64,000 nucleotides of DNA, from contig CAYTIE010000001.1 of the NCBI GenBank assembly GCA_964437815.1, forward strand, positions 1-64,000, read 5' to 3'. The first letter of the stretch is position 1, and each line of letters opens with the position of its first letter. The DNA comes from Marisimplicoccus sp964437815. Its GTDB lineage: Bacteria; Bacteroidota; Bacteroidia; Flavobacteriales; Flavobacteriaceae. This document shows, piece after piece, positions 43,192-52,620 of the stretch. A program made the translations under genes and the position numbers. The notes beneath the pieces were generated by a model that made no database searches, was not told the DNA's origin, and worked only from the letters and a program-made list of their open reading frames with translations.

Positions 43192-44352
43192 ATGAAAGAT
43201 GTAGTTAAAATATTTGACACAACTTTAAGGGATGGAGAGCAGGTTCCAGGTTGTAAGCTTGACACTAAAAATAAATTAAATCTAGCTATGCAGCTTGATA
43301 AGCTAGGAGTTGATATACTTGAAGCAGGTTTTCCAATCTCTAGCCCTGGTGATTTTGAATCTGTAGTGAAAATTTCAAAAAATGTTAAAAATGCATCAGT
43401 ATGTGCTTTAAGCAGAGCAAATGAGAAAGATATTGAAGTAGCAGCTGAATCTCTTAAGCATGCTTTAAAACCTAGAATTCATACAGGAATAGGGACTTCA
43501 GATATTCATATAAAATATAAATTTAACTCAAATAAAGATTCAATAATTGAATTAGCAAAACGATCAGTTTCTTATGCTAAAAAATTTGTAGAGGATGTAG
43601 AGTTTTATGCTGAAGATGCAGGTAGAACTGAAAATGATTTTCTTGCAAAAGTATGTGAAGAGGTTATTAAATCAGGTGCTACAGTTCTTAATATTCCCGA
43701 TACAACTGGCTACTGTCTACCAAGTGAATATGGAGAAAAGATTAAATTTTTAAAAGAAAATGTAAAAGGGATTAATAATGTAACTATTTCATGTCATTGT
43801 CATAATGACCTTGGATTAGCTACTGCAAATTCTATTTCTGGAGTAATTAATGGTGCTAGACAAATAGAATGTACAATAAATGGTATTGGAGAAAGAGCAG
43901 GTAATACTTCTTTAGAGGAAGTAGTAATGATAATGAGACAGCATCCTGGTCTAAATCTTGATACTAATATAAATTCAAAATTACTTTACAGTACAAGTCA
44001 AAAAGTTTCAGATTTAATGGGTATGCCCGTTCAACCTAACAAGGCTGTTGTTGGCTCTAATGCCTTTGCACATAGTTCTGGAATTCATCAAGATGGAGTG
44101 ATAAAGAAAAGAGAGACATATGAGATTATTGACCCTAAAGATGTTGGTGTAGATAAATCTTCAATTATACTAACTGCTAGAAGTGGAAGAGCAGCTCTTG
44201 CCTATAAAATGAAAGAAATTGGTGTAGAACTAACTAAAGTTCAGCTTGACTCTGTTTATAAAGAATTCCTTACTTTAGCTGACATTCAAAAAGAAGTTTC
44301 AGAAAAAGATTTACCAATTATTTTAGACAAACAAAAAATTAAATATGGGTAA
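43192..44352 (+). CDS. leuA: 2-isopropylmalate synthase, short form
   Basis: LeuA condenses 2-oxoisovalerate with acetyl-CoA, the first committed step of leucine synthesis. The 386-residue protein has the HMGL-like barrel with DTTLRDGEQVPGC, the metal ligands in SCHCHNDLGLATAN, and NGIGERAGNTSLEEVVM. It ends before the C-terminal regulatory domain of full-length LeuA, so leucine feedback may be absent here. It leads a five-gene leu operon and overlaps leuC by 8 bases. Confidence 0.93.
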   Translation: MKDVVKIFDTTLRDGEQVPGCKLDTKNKLNLAMQLDKLGVDILEAGFPISSPGDFESVVKISKNVKNASVCALSRANEKDIEVAAESLKHALKPRIHTGIGTSDIHIKYKFNSNKDSIIELAKRSVSYAKKFVEDVEFYAEDAGRTENDFLAKVCEEVIKSGATVLNIPDTTGYCLPSEYGEKIKFLKENVKGINNVTISCHCHNDLGLATANSISGVINGARQIECTINGIGERAGNTSLEEVVMIMRQHPGLNLDTNINSKLLYSTSQKVSDLMGMPVQPNKAVVGSNAFAHSSGIHQDGVIKKRETYEIIDPKDVGVDKSSIILTARSGRAALAYKMKEIGVELTKVQLDSVYKEFLTLADIQKEVSEKDLPIILDKQKIKYG

Positions 44353-45736
44353 AACATTATTTGACAAAGTTTGGGATGCTCATGTTATAAATAAGATTGA
44401 AAATGGTCCCGATGTATTATTTATTGATCGTCATTTCATACATGAAGTAACGAGTCCTGTTGCCTTTGTTGGACTTAAAAATAGAAACTTAAAAGTTTTA
44501 TTTCCAGAAAAAACCTTTGCAACAGCGGATCACAACACTCCAACTATAAATCAACACCTACCAATTAAGGATACTTTATCTGCTCAACAAGTAAAAACTT
44601 TAGAAAAAAATTGCGAAGAACATGGTATAGATTTTTGGGGACTAGGGCATAAAATGAATGGAATTGTCCATGTTATTGGACCAGAAAACGGTATAACTCA
44701 ACCTGGATTAACTATAGTTTGTGGTGACTCCCATACTTCTACTCATGGAGCTTTTGGAGCTATTGCATTTGGAATTGGTACTTCAGAAGTTGAAATGGTT
44801 CTTTCATGTCAGTCTATAATGCAACAAAAGCCAAAAAAAATGAGGATTACTATAAATGGAAAACTAAATAATTTTGTAACACCAAAAGATGTTGCTATAT
44901 ATATTATTAGCCAACTTTCTTCTTCTGGAGCAACTGGTTATTTTGTTGAATATGCTGGAGATGTATTCAAATCAATGAGTATGGAAGGAAGAATGACCGT
45001 CTGTAATTTAAGTATAGAAATGGGTGCTAGAGGAGGAATGATTGCTCCCGATGAAAAGACTTTTGAATACCTTAAGGGTAGAGAATTTTCTCCAAAAGAT
45101 CAAAAGTGGGATAACGCTATTAAACGTTGGAGTAGTCTAAAATCTGATACTGATTCAATTTTTGATGAAGAAATTTCATTTAATGCTAGTGATATTGAAC
45201 CTATGATAACATATGGGACAAATCCTGGTATGGCAGTTCCTATTTCAAAAGAAATTCCTCATTTTAATGATACAGGTTCAAAATCTTCATTTTCTAAATC
45301 ACTAGATTATATGAACTTCAAAGAAGGTGAATTAATGTTAGGTAAAAAAATTGATTATGTATTTCTAGGGAGCTGTACTAATGGAAGAATTGAAGATTTT
45401 CGATCATTCGCAGGTATAATTAAAGGAAAAAGAAAAGCAGAGAATATTAATGCATGGCTAGTTCCTGGATCTCATAAAGTTTTGAAAAGCATTAAAGAAG
45501 AAGGAATACTTGAAATTTTGGAAACCTCTGGATTTAAACTGAGAGAACCAGGTTGTTCAGCATGTTTAGCGATGAATGATGATAAAATACCTGCTGGAAA
45601 ATATGCAGTTAGCACAACTAATAGGAACTTTGAAGGAAGACAAGGCCCAGGGGCAAGAACCCTTCTTGCAAGCCCTTTAGTTGCTGCAGCATCTGCAATT
45701 ACAGGAAAGATAACTGATCCTAGAGAAATTATTTAA
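44345..45736 (+). CDS. leuC: 3-isopropylmalate dehydratase large subunit
   Basis: LeuC with LeuD isomerises 2- to 3-isopropylmalate. The 463-residue aconitase-fold protein has TADHNTPT, the VCGDSHTSTHGAFGAIAFGIG block, and the iron-sulfur cysteines in FLGSCTNGRIEDF and GCSACLAMN. It overlaps leuA by 8 bases and is followed by leuD after 2 bases. Confidence 0.97.
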   Translation: MGKTLFDKVWDAHVINKIENGPDVLFIDRHFIHEVTSPVAFVGLKNRNLKVLFPEKTFATADHNTPTINQHLPIKDTLSAQQVKTLEKNCEEHGIDFWGLGHKMNGIVHVIGPENGITQPGLTIVCGDSHTSTHGAFGAIAFGIGTSEVEMVLSCQSIMQQKPKKMRITINGKLNNFVTPKDVAIYIISQLSSSGATGYFVEYAGDVFKSMSMEGRMTVCNLSIEMGARGGMIAPDEKTFEYLKGREFSPKDQKWDNAIKRWSSLKSDTDSIFDEEISFNASDIEPMITYGTNPGMAVPISKEIPHFNDTGSKSSFSKSLDYMNFKEGELMLGKKIDYVFLGSCTNGRIEDFRSFAGIIKGKRKAENINAWLVPGSHKVLKSIKEEGILEILETSGFKLREPGCSACLAMNDDKIPAGKYAVSTTNRNFEGRQGPGARTLLASPLVAAASAITGKITDPREII

Positions 45737-45738
45737 AC

Positions 45739-46335
45739 ATGGCTTACGATAAATTTAATATAATTAATAGCTCAGCTGTTCCATTAAACATAGATAATGT
45801 AGATACTGATCAAATTATTCCTGCTAGGTATTTAAAAGCAACTGAAAGAAAAGGATTTGGGGATAATCTTTTTAGAGATTGGAGATATGATAGCAATAAT
45901 GGTATAATTAAAGACTTTCCTTTAAATAATAAGGATTATTCAGGAAAAATTTTAATAACTGGAAAAAACTTTGGATGTGGCTCATCAAGAGAGCATGCAG
46001 TTTGGGCTATTTATGATTATGGTTTTAGAGCAGTTGTATCAAGTTTCTTTGCTGATATTTTTAAAAACAATTGTTTAAATATTGGTGTCCTTCCTGTTCA
46101 AATATCAGAAGGTTTTCTGAATGAACTATTTAATGAAGTAGAAAAAGATAATGATAGTTTATTTGAAATTAACCTTCCTAATCAATCTATTAGTATTATT
46201 TCAAATGGGAAATATGAAAAATTTGATATTAACAATTACAAAAAGGAAAATATGATGAATGGTTTTGATGATATTGATTATTTAGTTGATAGAAAAGAAG
46301 ATATCATTACTTTTGCAAGTAAAATTTCTCGTTAA
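45739..46335 (+). CDS. leuD: 3-isopropylmalate dehydratase small subunit
   Basis: The 198-residue swivel-domain subunit shows VDTDQIIPARYLKAT near the start and GKNFGCGSSREHAVWAIYDYGFRAVVSSFFADIF. It forms a heterodimer with LeuC. Its last base is the first of the next gene (TAATG). Confidence 0.97.
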   Translation: MAYDKFNIINSSAVPLNIDNVDTDQIIPARYLKATERKGFGDNLFRDWRYDSNNGIIKDFPLNNKDYSGKILITGKNFGCGSSREHAVWAIYDYGFRAVVSSFFADIFKNNCLNIGVLPVQISEGFLNELFNEVEKDNDSLFEINLPNQSISIISNGKYEKFDINNYKKENMMNGFDDIDYLVDRKEDIITFASKISR

Positions 46336-47846
46336 TGGGCAGAAAACTTATAGAGATAATGGATACAACATTAAGAGATGGTGAACAAACATCTGGGGTA
46401 TCCTATACTCCTAACGAAAAATTAACTGTTGCAAAATTCCTTATCGATAAACTAAATATTGATAGGATTGAGGTTGCCTCAGCTAGAGTTTCAGATGGAG
46501 AACTTGAATCAGTTAAAAAAATAACTGATTGGGCTAAAAATAATAAAAAAATTAATTCCGTAGAAGTGTTAACTTTTGTAGATAATGGATTATCTATTGA
46601 TTGGATTTCTAAAGCAAATTGTAAAGTTCAAAATCTACTTACTAAAGGTTCTCTTAACCATTTAAAGCATCAATTAAAGAAAACTCCAAAAGATCACTTT
46701 AATGACATTTCTAAGGTATTAAAAAAGGCTAGTGTTAAAAATATTATAACAAATGTATACTTAGAGGATTGGAGTAATGGTATGAGAAAATCTAAGAAAT
46801 ATGTTTTCGAATATCTAGAGTTTTTATATAAACAAAATATCAAAAGACTATTACTGCCTGACACCCTTGGAATATTAACTCATTATGAAGTCTATCAATT
46901 TATAGATGAAATAAAAAATAAGTTTCCTGACTTTCATATTGATTTTCATGGTCACAATGATTATGATTTGAGCGTGAGTAATGCTATAGAAGCTATAAGA
47001 GCAGGATGTGATGGGTTACATTTAACTGTAAATGGAATGGGCGAGAGAGCTGGAAATACACCACTTTCAAGTACTATAGCTTCAATTAATGATTTTCTAC
47101 CTAATTATTATACAAATGTTAATGAGAGCAACCTATATCAGGCAAGTAAGATTGTTTCAACTTTTTCTGGTCAAACAGTGTCTTCAAATAAACCTATTGT
47201 AGGAGAGAATGTTTTTACTCAAACTGCTGGAATCCATGCTGATGGTGACAACAAAAAAAATCTATATCATAATTTAAGTCCTGAAAGATTTGGAAGAAAA
47301 AGAAGGTATGCCTTAGGAAAAACATCTGGAAAAGCAAATATTAAAAATAATCTAGATGAGCTAGGAATTAAACTTTCAGATAAAGAGCTTAAAATGGTTA
47401 CATCAAAAGTAATAGAGCTTGGAGACAAGAAAGAAAGAGTGACAATTGAAGATCTTCCATATATAATTAATGATGTTCTTGACTATCCAGAAAAAAATAA
47501 AAAAGTAATAATTGATTCATATGTTCTGACTAGTGCTAAAACACTTAAACCATCTACAGCTTTATCAATGATAATTGAAGATAAGCTATATAAAGAAACC
47601 GCATCAGGTGATGGTCAATTTGATGCATTCATGAATGCATTAAAAAGTATATATAAAAGAATAAATTTAAAACTTCCTAAATTAATTGACTATTCTGTTA
47701 GAATCCCTCCTGGAAGTGATTCTGATGCACTTTGTGAAACAACAATTACTTGGAATTCAGGAAAAAAGAAATTTAAAACCAGAGGTCTTGACTCTGATCA
47801 AACTGTAGCTGCAATAAAAGCAACAGAAAAAATGCTAAACATATAA
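46335..47846 (+). CDS. Second isopropylmalate/citramalate-type synthase with regulatory domain
   Basis: The 503-residue protein has an HMGL-like barrel (about 1-280; MDTTLRDGEQTSGVSY, DFHGHNDYDLSVSNA, NGMGERAGNTPL) and a C-terminal LeuA-type dimer/regulatory domain (about 385-503). It differs markedly from the LeuA encoded three genes earlier. Flavobacterial leu operons often contain this paralogue. It might be a second isopropylmalate synthase or a citramalate synthase supplying 2-oxobutyrate for isoleucine; the sequence alone does not decide. It lies between leuD and leuB. Confidence 0.85.
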   Translation: MGRKLIEIMDTTLRDGEQTSGVSYTPNEKLTVAKFLIDKLNIDRIEVASARVSDGELESVKKITDWAKNNKKINSVEVLTFVDNGLSIDWISKANCKVQNLLTKGSLNHLKHQLKKTPKDHFNDISKVLKKASVKNIITNVYLEDWSNGMRKSKKYVFEYLEFLYKQNIKRLLLPDTLGILTHYEVYQFIDEIKNKFPDFHIDFHGHNDYDLSVSNAIEAIRAGCDGLHLTVNGMGERAGNTPLSSTIASINDFLPNYYTNVNESNLYQASKIVSTFSGQTVSSNKPIVGENVFTQTAGIHADGDNKKNLYHNLSPERFGRKRRYALGKTSGKANIKNNLDELGIKLSDKELKMVTSKVIELGDKKERVTIEDLPYIINDVLDYPEKNKKVIIDSYVLTSAKTLKPSTALSMIIEDKLYKETASGDGQFDAFMNALKSIYKRINLKLPKLIDYSVRIPPGSDSDALCETTITWNSGKKKFKTRGLDSDQTVAAIKATEKMLNI

Positions 47847-47850
47847 TAAA

Positions 47851-48921
47851 ATGGAATTAAATATAGCGGTTTTACCTGGAGATGGTATAGGACCTGAGGT
47901 AACAAATGAAGCAGTTAAAGTAATAAATGTTATATCTAAAAAATTTAACCATAAAATAAATATTTCAGAAGGATTAACTGGTGCAATTGCAATTGATAAA
48001 ACTGGTAATCCTTATCCTGATGAAACACATCAAATATGTGAAAAATCTGATGCAGTACTTTTTGGTGCAATAGGAGACCCTAAGTATGATAACGATCCAA
48101 GCGCAAAAGTTAGACCAGAGCAAGGTCTACTTGAAATGCGAAAAAAACTTGGTTTGTATGCTAATTTACGTCCAACTATTGTGTTTGAATCACTTATTAA
48201 TAATTCACCTTTAAAAAAAGATAGAATTCAGAATACAGATCTGATTTTTGTCAGAGAATTAACTGGCGGTATCTATTTTGGAGAAAGAGGAAGAAAAGAT
48301 AATGGAAATTTTGCTTATGATACATGTGAATATAATAGATATGAGATTGAAAGGATAGCTCAATTAGGTTTTGAGATAGCTCTTAAAAGAAAAAGAAAAC
48401 TTTGTTGTGTTGATAAAGCAAATGTTCTTGAATCATCAAGACTATGGAGAGAGACTATTCAAAATATGGAATCTAGATTTCCTGATGTAAAAGTTAGTTA
48501 TGAATTTGTTGACGCAGTTGCAATGAGATTGATTCAATGGCCAAGTGAATATGATGTTTTAGTTACAAGCAATTTATTTGGTGATATTCTAACAGATGAA
48601 GCTTCAGTAATTTCTGGTTCAATGGGCTTAATGCCATCAGCATCAATAGGAGAAAAAAACGCTCTATATGAACCAATTCATGGTTCCTTTCCTCAAGTTG
48701 CTGGAAAAAATATTGCAAACCCAATTGGTTCTATTCTTTCATTGGCTATGATGTTTGAACATTCATTCAATCTAGAAAAAGAATCGAATATTATTAAACA
48801 AGCTGTACAAAATTCTTTAAAAGAAAAGATAACTACACAAGATATTACTGGAAATGATAAAAGCTATAGTACAAGCGATGTAGGTGATTTTATTTGTAAT
48901 AACATTAATTCTTTTTCATAG
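47851..48921 (+). CDS. leuB: 3-isopropylmalate dehydrogenase
   Basis: LeuB oxidatively decarboxylates 3-isopropylmalate using NAD+. The 356-residue protein has the N-terminal VLPGDGIGPEV, the substrate motif LFGAIGDPKYD, VRELTGGIYFGERG, SNLFGDILTDEASVISGSMG and EPIHGSFPQVAGK. It is the last gene of the leu operon and overlaps the end of ilvC on the opposite strand by 17 bases. Confidence 0.97.
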   Translation: MELNIAVLPGDGIGPEVTNEAVKVINVISKKFNHKINISEGLTGAIAIDKTGNPYPDETHQICEKSDAVLFGAIGDPKYDNDPSAKVRPEQGLLEMRKKLGLYANLRPTIVFESLINNSPLKKDRIQNTDLIFVRELTGGIYFGERGRKDNGNFAYDTCEYNRYEIERIAQLGFEIALKRKRKLCCVDKANVLESSRLWRETIQNMESRFPDVKVSYEFVDAVAMRLIQWPSEYDVLVTSNLFGDILTDEASVISGSMGLMPSASIGEKNALYEPIHGSFPQVAGKNIANPIGSILSLAMMFEHSFNLEKESNIIKQAVQNSLKEKITTQDITGNDKSYSTSDVGDFICNNINSFS

Positions 48922-50377
48922 CAGTCATGTGCTGCCTTAGCTCTGAACCAATTTTTTCAATTGAATGTTCTTCTATATTTTTATTTATAACTTTTAATCT
49001 TTCCTCATCAATTGGATTATTGCTTTTACTTAAAATATCTGTTCCAATTATATCAGAATCTATATTGCTAAAAAAGTCTTTTAACAGAGGGATTGCATCA
49101 TTGTTAAATAAGTAACAGCCATATTCAGCAGTATCTGATATTATGTTGTTCATTTCATATAGTTTTTTTCTTGCCACTAAATTTGCTATTAGTGGAAGTT
49201 CATGTAATGACTCATAATAAGCTGACTCCTCTTTAATCCCATTATTTACCATAATTTCATATGCTAATTCAACACCTGCTTTAACAAAAGCAACCATGAT
49301 TATACCATTGTCAAAGTATGCTTGTTCTTCAATGTTTTGGTTTGTTGAAGGTGTTTTTTCGAATTCTGTTTGACTAGTTTCTTCTCTCCAATTTAACAAT
49401 TCATTATCATCATTTTCCCAGTCTTTCATCATTGTAGATGAAAAAGTTCCTGTAAGAATATTTTCCATATGTTTCTTAAAGAGTGGGGTTAATATCTCCT
49501 TTAGATCTTCAGACAAATCATATGCTTTAATTTTAGCAATATCAGTTAATCTATCCATCATTTTTGTAATACCACCGTGTTTTAGTGCTTCAGTAATAGT
49601 TTCCCATCCATGCTGAACTAATTTTGAAGCATACTGTGTATCAACTCCTAATTCAGACATTCTATTAAATGATAGTATCGATCCAGTTTGAAGCATTCCA
49701 CACAGAATAGTTTGTTCACCCATTAGGTCTGATTTTACTTCTGCAACAAATGAAGACTCAAGAACTCCGGCCTTATGAGATCCTAGTGCAACTGCATAAG
49801 CTTTTGATACATCTAAGCCAATATTTTTGTAATCATTATCAGGATGAACTGCAATCAAAGTAGGAACCCCAAAACCTCTCAAATATTCTTCTCTAACTTC
49901 TGAACCGGGTGATTTAGGTGCAACCATTATTACAGTTATATCGTCTCTCACTTCCATCCCTTCTTCTACTATATTAAATCCATGAGAATAAGAAAGTATA
50001 GAATCTTTTTTCATTAAAGGCATCAATTTACTCACAACAGGAGTATGATTTTTATCTGGTGTTAAGTTTATAACTATATCAGCATTAGGAATCATATCAT
50101 CAAAATTTCCAACATTAAAATTATTTTGAGTGGCATTAACAAAGGATTGTCTTTTAGATTCAATTGAAGATTGTCTTAAAGCATAGGAAATATCTAATCC
50201 TGAGTCACGCATGTTTAATCCTTGATTAAGTCCTTGAGAACCACAACCAACAATCACTATCTTTTTGTCTTTTAAAAAAGAAACTCCCTCACTAAATTCT
50301 GAAGCATCCATAAACCTACATTTTCCAAGCTGAATTAGCTTTTCTTCCGGTGATAATTTGTTAAAATAATTCGTCAT
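48905..50377 (-). CDS. ilvC: Ketol-acid reductoisomerase, long (class II) form
   Basis: IlvC isomerises and reduces acetolactate or acetohydroxybutyrate with NADPH in valine and isoleucine synthesis. The 490-residue protein is the long form, as in E. coli, with the Rossmann motif VIVGCGSQGLNQGLNMRDSG, APKSPGSEVREEYLRGFGVP, and a duplicated C-terminal domain. It overlaps ilvN by 4 bases as the last gene of the ilv operon. Confidence 0.97.
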   Translation of the reverse strand: MTNYFNKLSPEEKLIQLGKCRFMDASEFSEGVSFLKDKKIVIVGCGSQGLNQGLNMRDSGLDISYALRQSSIESKRQSFVNATQNNFNVGNFDDMIPNADIVINLTPDKNHTPVVSKLMPLMKKDSILSYSHGFNIVEEGMEVRDDITVIMVAPKSPGSEVREEYLRGFGVPTLIAVHPDNDYKNIGLDVSKAYAVALGSHKAGVLESSFVAEVKSDLMGEQTILCGMLQTGSILSFNRMSELGVDTQYASKLVQHGWETITEALKHGGITKMMDRLTDIAKIKAYDLSEDLKEILTPLFKKHMENILTGTFSSTMMKDWENDDNELLNWREETSQTEFEKTPSTNQNIEEQAYFDNGIIMVAFVKAGVELAYEIMVNNGIKEESAYYESLHELPLIANLVARKKLYEMNNIISDTAEYGCYLFNNDAIPLLKDFFSNIDSDIIGTDILSKSNNPIDEERLKVINKNIEEHSIEKIGSELRQHMTAMKKN

Positions 50378-50919
50378 TTCTTTTTCTTTTTTTGATTTTT
50401 AAATTTATCTATAATTTCTGATATACCCATCTTAGATTTTGTTACAGCAATTCTCCCTGATCTTGTAAATTGTAAAAGTCCATATGGAGCTAGATCATTA
50501 TACAATTTATCCGTCTCATGCCTAAAACCTGTTTTCTCAATTACAAAGAATTTAGGATTTACTGTTATTATCCTTGCATTGGATTCTTTAATAAAATTTT
50601 GAATATGTCTTTCTTCAAAAAGTGAGTTTGATTTAACTTTATAGAGAGCCGTTTCCTGAAATATAGTTTCTTCATCAGTATGATAAAATGCTTTAATAAC
50701 ATCAACCTGTTTTTCAATTTGTTTGATAACCTTTTCAATTCCACTTTCAGTCATTTCTACAACAATTATGAATCTAAAAACATTTTCAATTTCACACTCT
50801 GATGTTGTAAAACTTTCAATATTTATATGTCTTTTTAAAAAGATAGTAGAGATTCTGTTTAATAATCCAACATTATTCTCTGTGTAAATCGAAACCGTAA
50901 ATTGTATTTTTTTTTCCAT
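50374..50919 (-). CDS. ilvN: Acetolactate synthase small (regulatory) subunit
   Basis: The 181-residue protein has an N-terminal ACT domain (SIYTENNVGLLNRISTIFLKR, about 9-75), the valine-binding fold that controls the catalytic subunit, and a second ferredoxin-like C-terminal domain. The basic end (KNQKKKKK) is short and lysine-rich. It lies 2 bases after ilvB and overlaps ilvC by 4 bases. Confidence 0.93.
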   Translation of the reverse strand: MEKKIQFTVSIYTENNVGLLNRISTIFLKRHINIESFTTSECEIENVFRFIIVVEMTESGIEKVIKQIEKQVDVIKAFYHTDEETIFQETALYKVKSNSLFEERHIQNFIKESNARIITVNPKFFVIEKTGFRHETDKLYNDLAPYGLLQFTRSGRIAVTKSKMGISEIIDKFKNQKKKKK

Positions 50920-50921
50920 TT

Positions 50922-52619
50922 TTATTCAAGTCTTATATCAGAAACTGAAGCTCCTGAAGGGATCATAGGAAAAACGTTATCTTCCTTTTCAACACATATT
51001 TCAAGAACATAAGGTTTCTTTGATTCTATCATTCTTTTAACTGCAGGTTCAAGATCTGATCTATTTTCTACCCTTTCTGAATCTAAAAAGTAAGCTTTAG
51101 CTATAGAAACAAAGTCCGGGTTAACCATCTCAGTTGAAGCATATCGTTTATCAAAAAATAATTGCTGCCATTGTCTTACCATTCCAAGAAAATCATTATT
51201 TAATATTACTATTTTGACAGGTAGCTGTTGTTGAAATATTGTACCTAATTCTTGAATAGTCATCTGGTATCCACCATCACCTATTACTGCAACAACTTCC
51301 CTTTCTGGCGCACCCATCTTAGCTCCTATCGCAGCAGGAAGTGCAAAACCCATTGTTCCTAATCCTCCTGAAGTAATGTTACTTTTAGAATCAATAAAGT
51401 TAGCATACCTACAAGCTACCATCTGATGTTGTCCGACATCAGAAACAATTATAGCTTTTCCTTTTGTAAACTTATTTATAGCAATTATTGACTCACCCAT
51501 TGTCAGTCCCTTTTTCTTAGGTCTCAAATCATTTTTTATTACTTTATTAAATTCCTTTTTCATTAACTCATCAAATGTTTTTAACCAATTTTTATATGAT
51601 TTTGTTTTTATGTTTTTTGATAACATTCTTAATGATTCCTTACAATTACCTATTATAGGAATATCAACTTTAATGTTTTTATTAACTTCTGCAGGATCAA
51701 TCTCTAAATGAATAATCTTAGCCTGCTTGGCATATGTTTTAGTATCCCCAGTTACCCGATCGTCAAATCTCATTCCTATAGCAATTAACAGATCACATTT
51801 ATTTGTCAAAATGTTAGGTCCATAATTACCATGCATTCCAACCATTCCAACATTTAATTCATGAGAAGTAGGAAGAGCTGAAGCGCCTAATATTGTCCAG
51901 GCTGCAGGGATCCCACTTTTTTCAACAAAACTTTTAAATTCTTTCTCGGCATTTCCTAGAATAACCCCTTGCCCCCATACAATTAATGGTTTTTTTGCAC
52001 TATTAATAAGATTAGCAGCCTCTAATATTTTATTTTTATCAATTCTTGGAATTGGACTATAACTTCTTATACCAACACATTTTTTATACTTAAATTCAAG
52101 CATTTCAAATTGAGCATTTTTTGTAATGTCAATTAACACTGGTCCAGGTCTTCCAGATTTAGCTATATAAAATGCTTTTGCAATTACATCAGGCACTTCA
52201 GAAGCTGTAGTAATTTGATAGCTCCATTTTGTTACGGGCATTGAAATACCAATAATATCAGTTTCTTGAAATGCATCGGAACCTAACAGATGAGCCGGAA
52301 CTTGACCAGTAATACAAACTATAGGTGTTGAATCAATCTGAGCATCAGCAATTCCTGTTACTAAATTAGTAGCTCCTGGACCTGAAGTAGCTATTGCTAC
52401 ACCAACTCTTCCAGAAGATCTTGCATAGCCTTGAGCAGCATGAACAGCTCCTTGTTCATGTCTAGTTAAAACATGATGAACTTTATTTTGAAATTTAAAG
52501 AATTCATCATATACTGGCATTATAGCACCACCTGGGTATCCATATACAAGATCAACATCCTCCTTAATTAATGATTTAATTACTGCCTCTGCACCAGATA
52601 TTTTATTGTTTTTTTTCAT
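50922..52619 (-). CDS. ilvB: Acetolactate synthase large (catalytic) subunit
   Basis: This thiamine-diphosphate enzyme makes acetolactate from pyruvate and acetohydroxybutyrate from pyruvate plus 2-oxobutyrate. The 565-residue protein has YGYPGGAIMPVYD, the catalytic glutamate in LTRHEQGAVHAAQGYAR, a central FAD-binding domain, and the ThDP motif GDGGYQMTIQELGT...LNN near residue 440. It lies 1 base after ilvD. Confidence 0.97.
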   Translation of the reverse strand: MKKNNKISGAEAVIKSLIKEDVDLVYGYPGGAIMPVYDEFFKFQNKVHHVLTRHEQGAVHAAQGYARSSGRVGVAIATSGPGATNLVTGIADAQIDSTPIVCITGQVPAHLLGSDAFQETDIIGISMPVTKWSYQITTASEVPDVIAKAFYIAKSGRPGPVLIDITKNAQFEMLEFKYKKCVGIRSYSPIPRIDKNKILEAANLINSAKKPLIVWGQGVILGNAEKEFKSFVEKSGIPAAWTILGASALPTSHELNVGMVGMHGNYGPNILTNKCDLLIAIGMRFDDRVTGDTKTYAKQAKIIHLEIDPAEVNKNIKVDIPIIGNCKESLRMLSKNIKTKSYKNWLKTFDELMKKEFNKVIKNDLRPKKKGLTMGESIIAINKFTKGKAIIVSDVGQHQMVACRYANFIDSKSNITSGGLGTMGFALPAAIGAKMGAPEREVVAVIGDGGYQMTIQELGTIFQQQLPVKIVILNNDFLGMVRQWQQLFFDKRYASTEMVNPDFVSIAKAYFLDSERVENRSDLEPAVKRMIESKKPYVLEICVEKEDNVFPMIPSGASVSDIRLE

Positions 52620-52620
52620 T

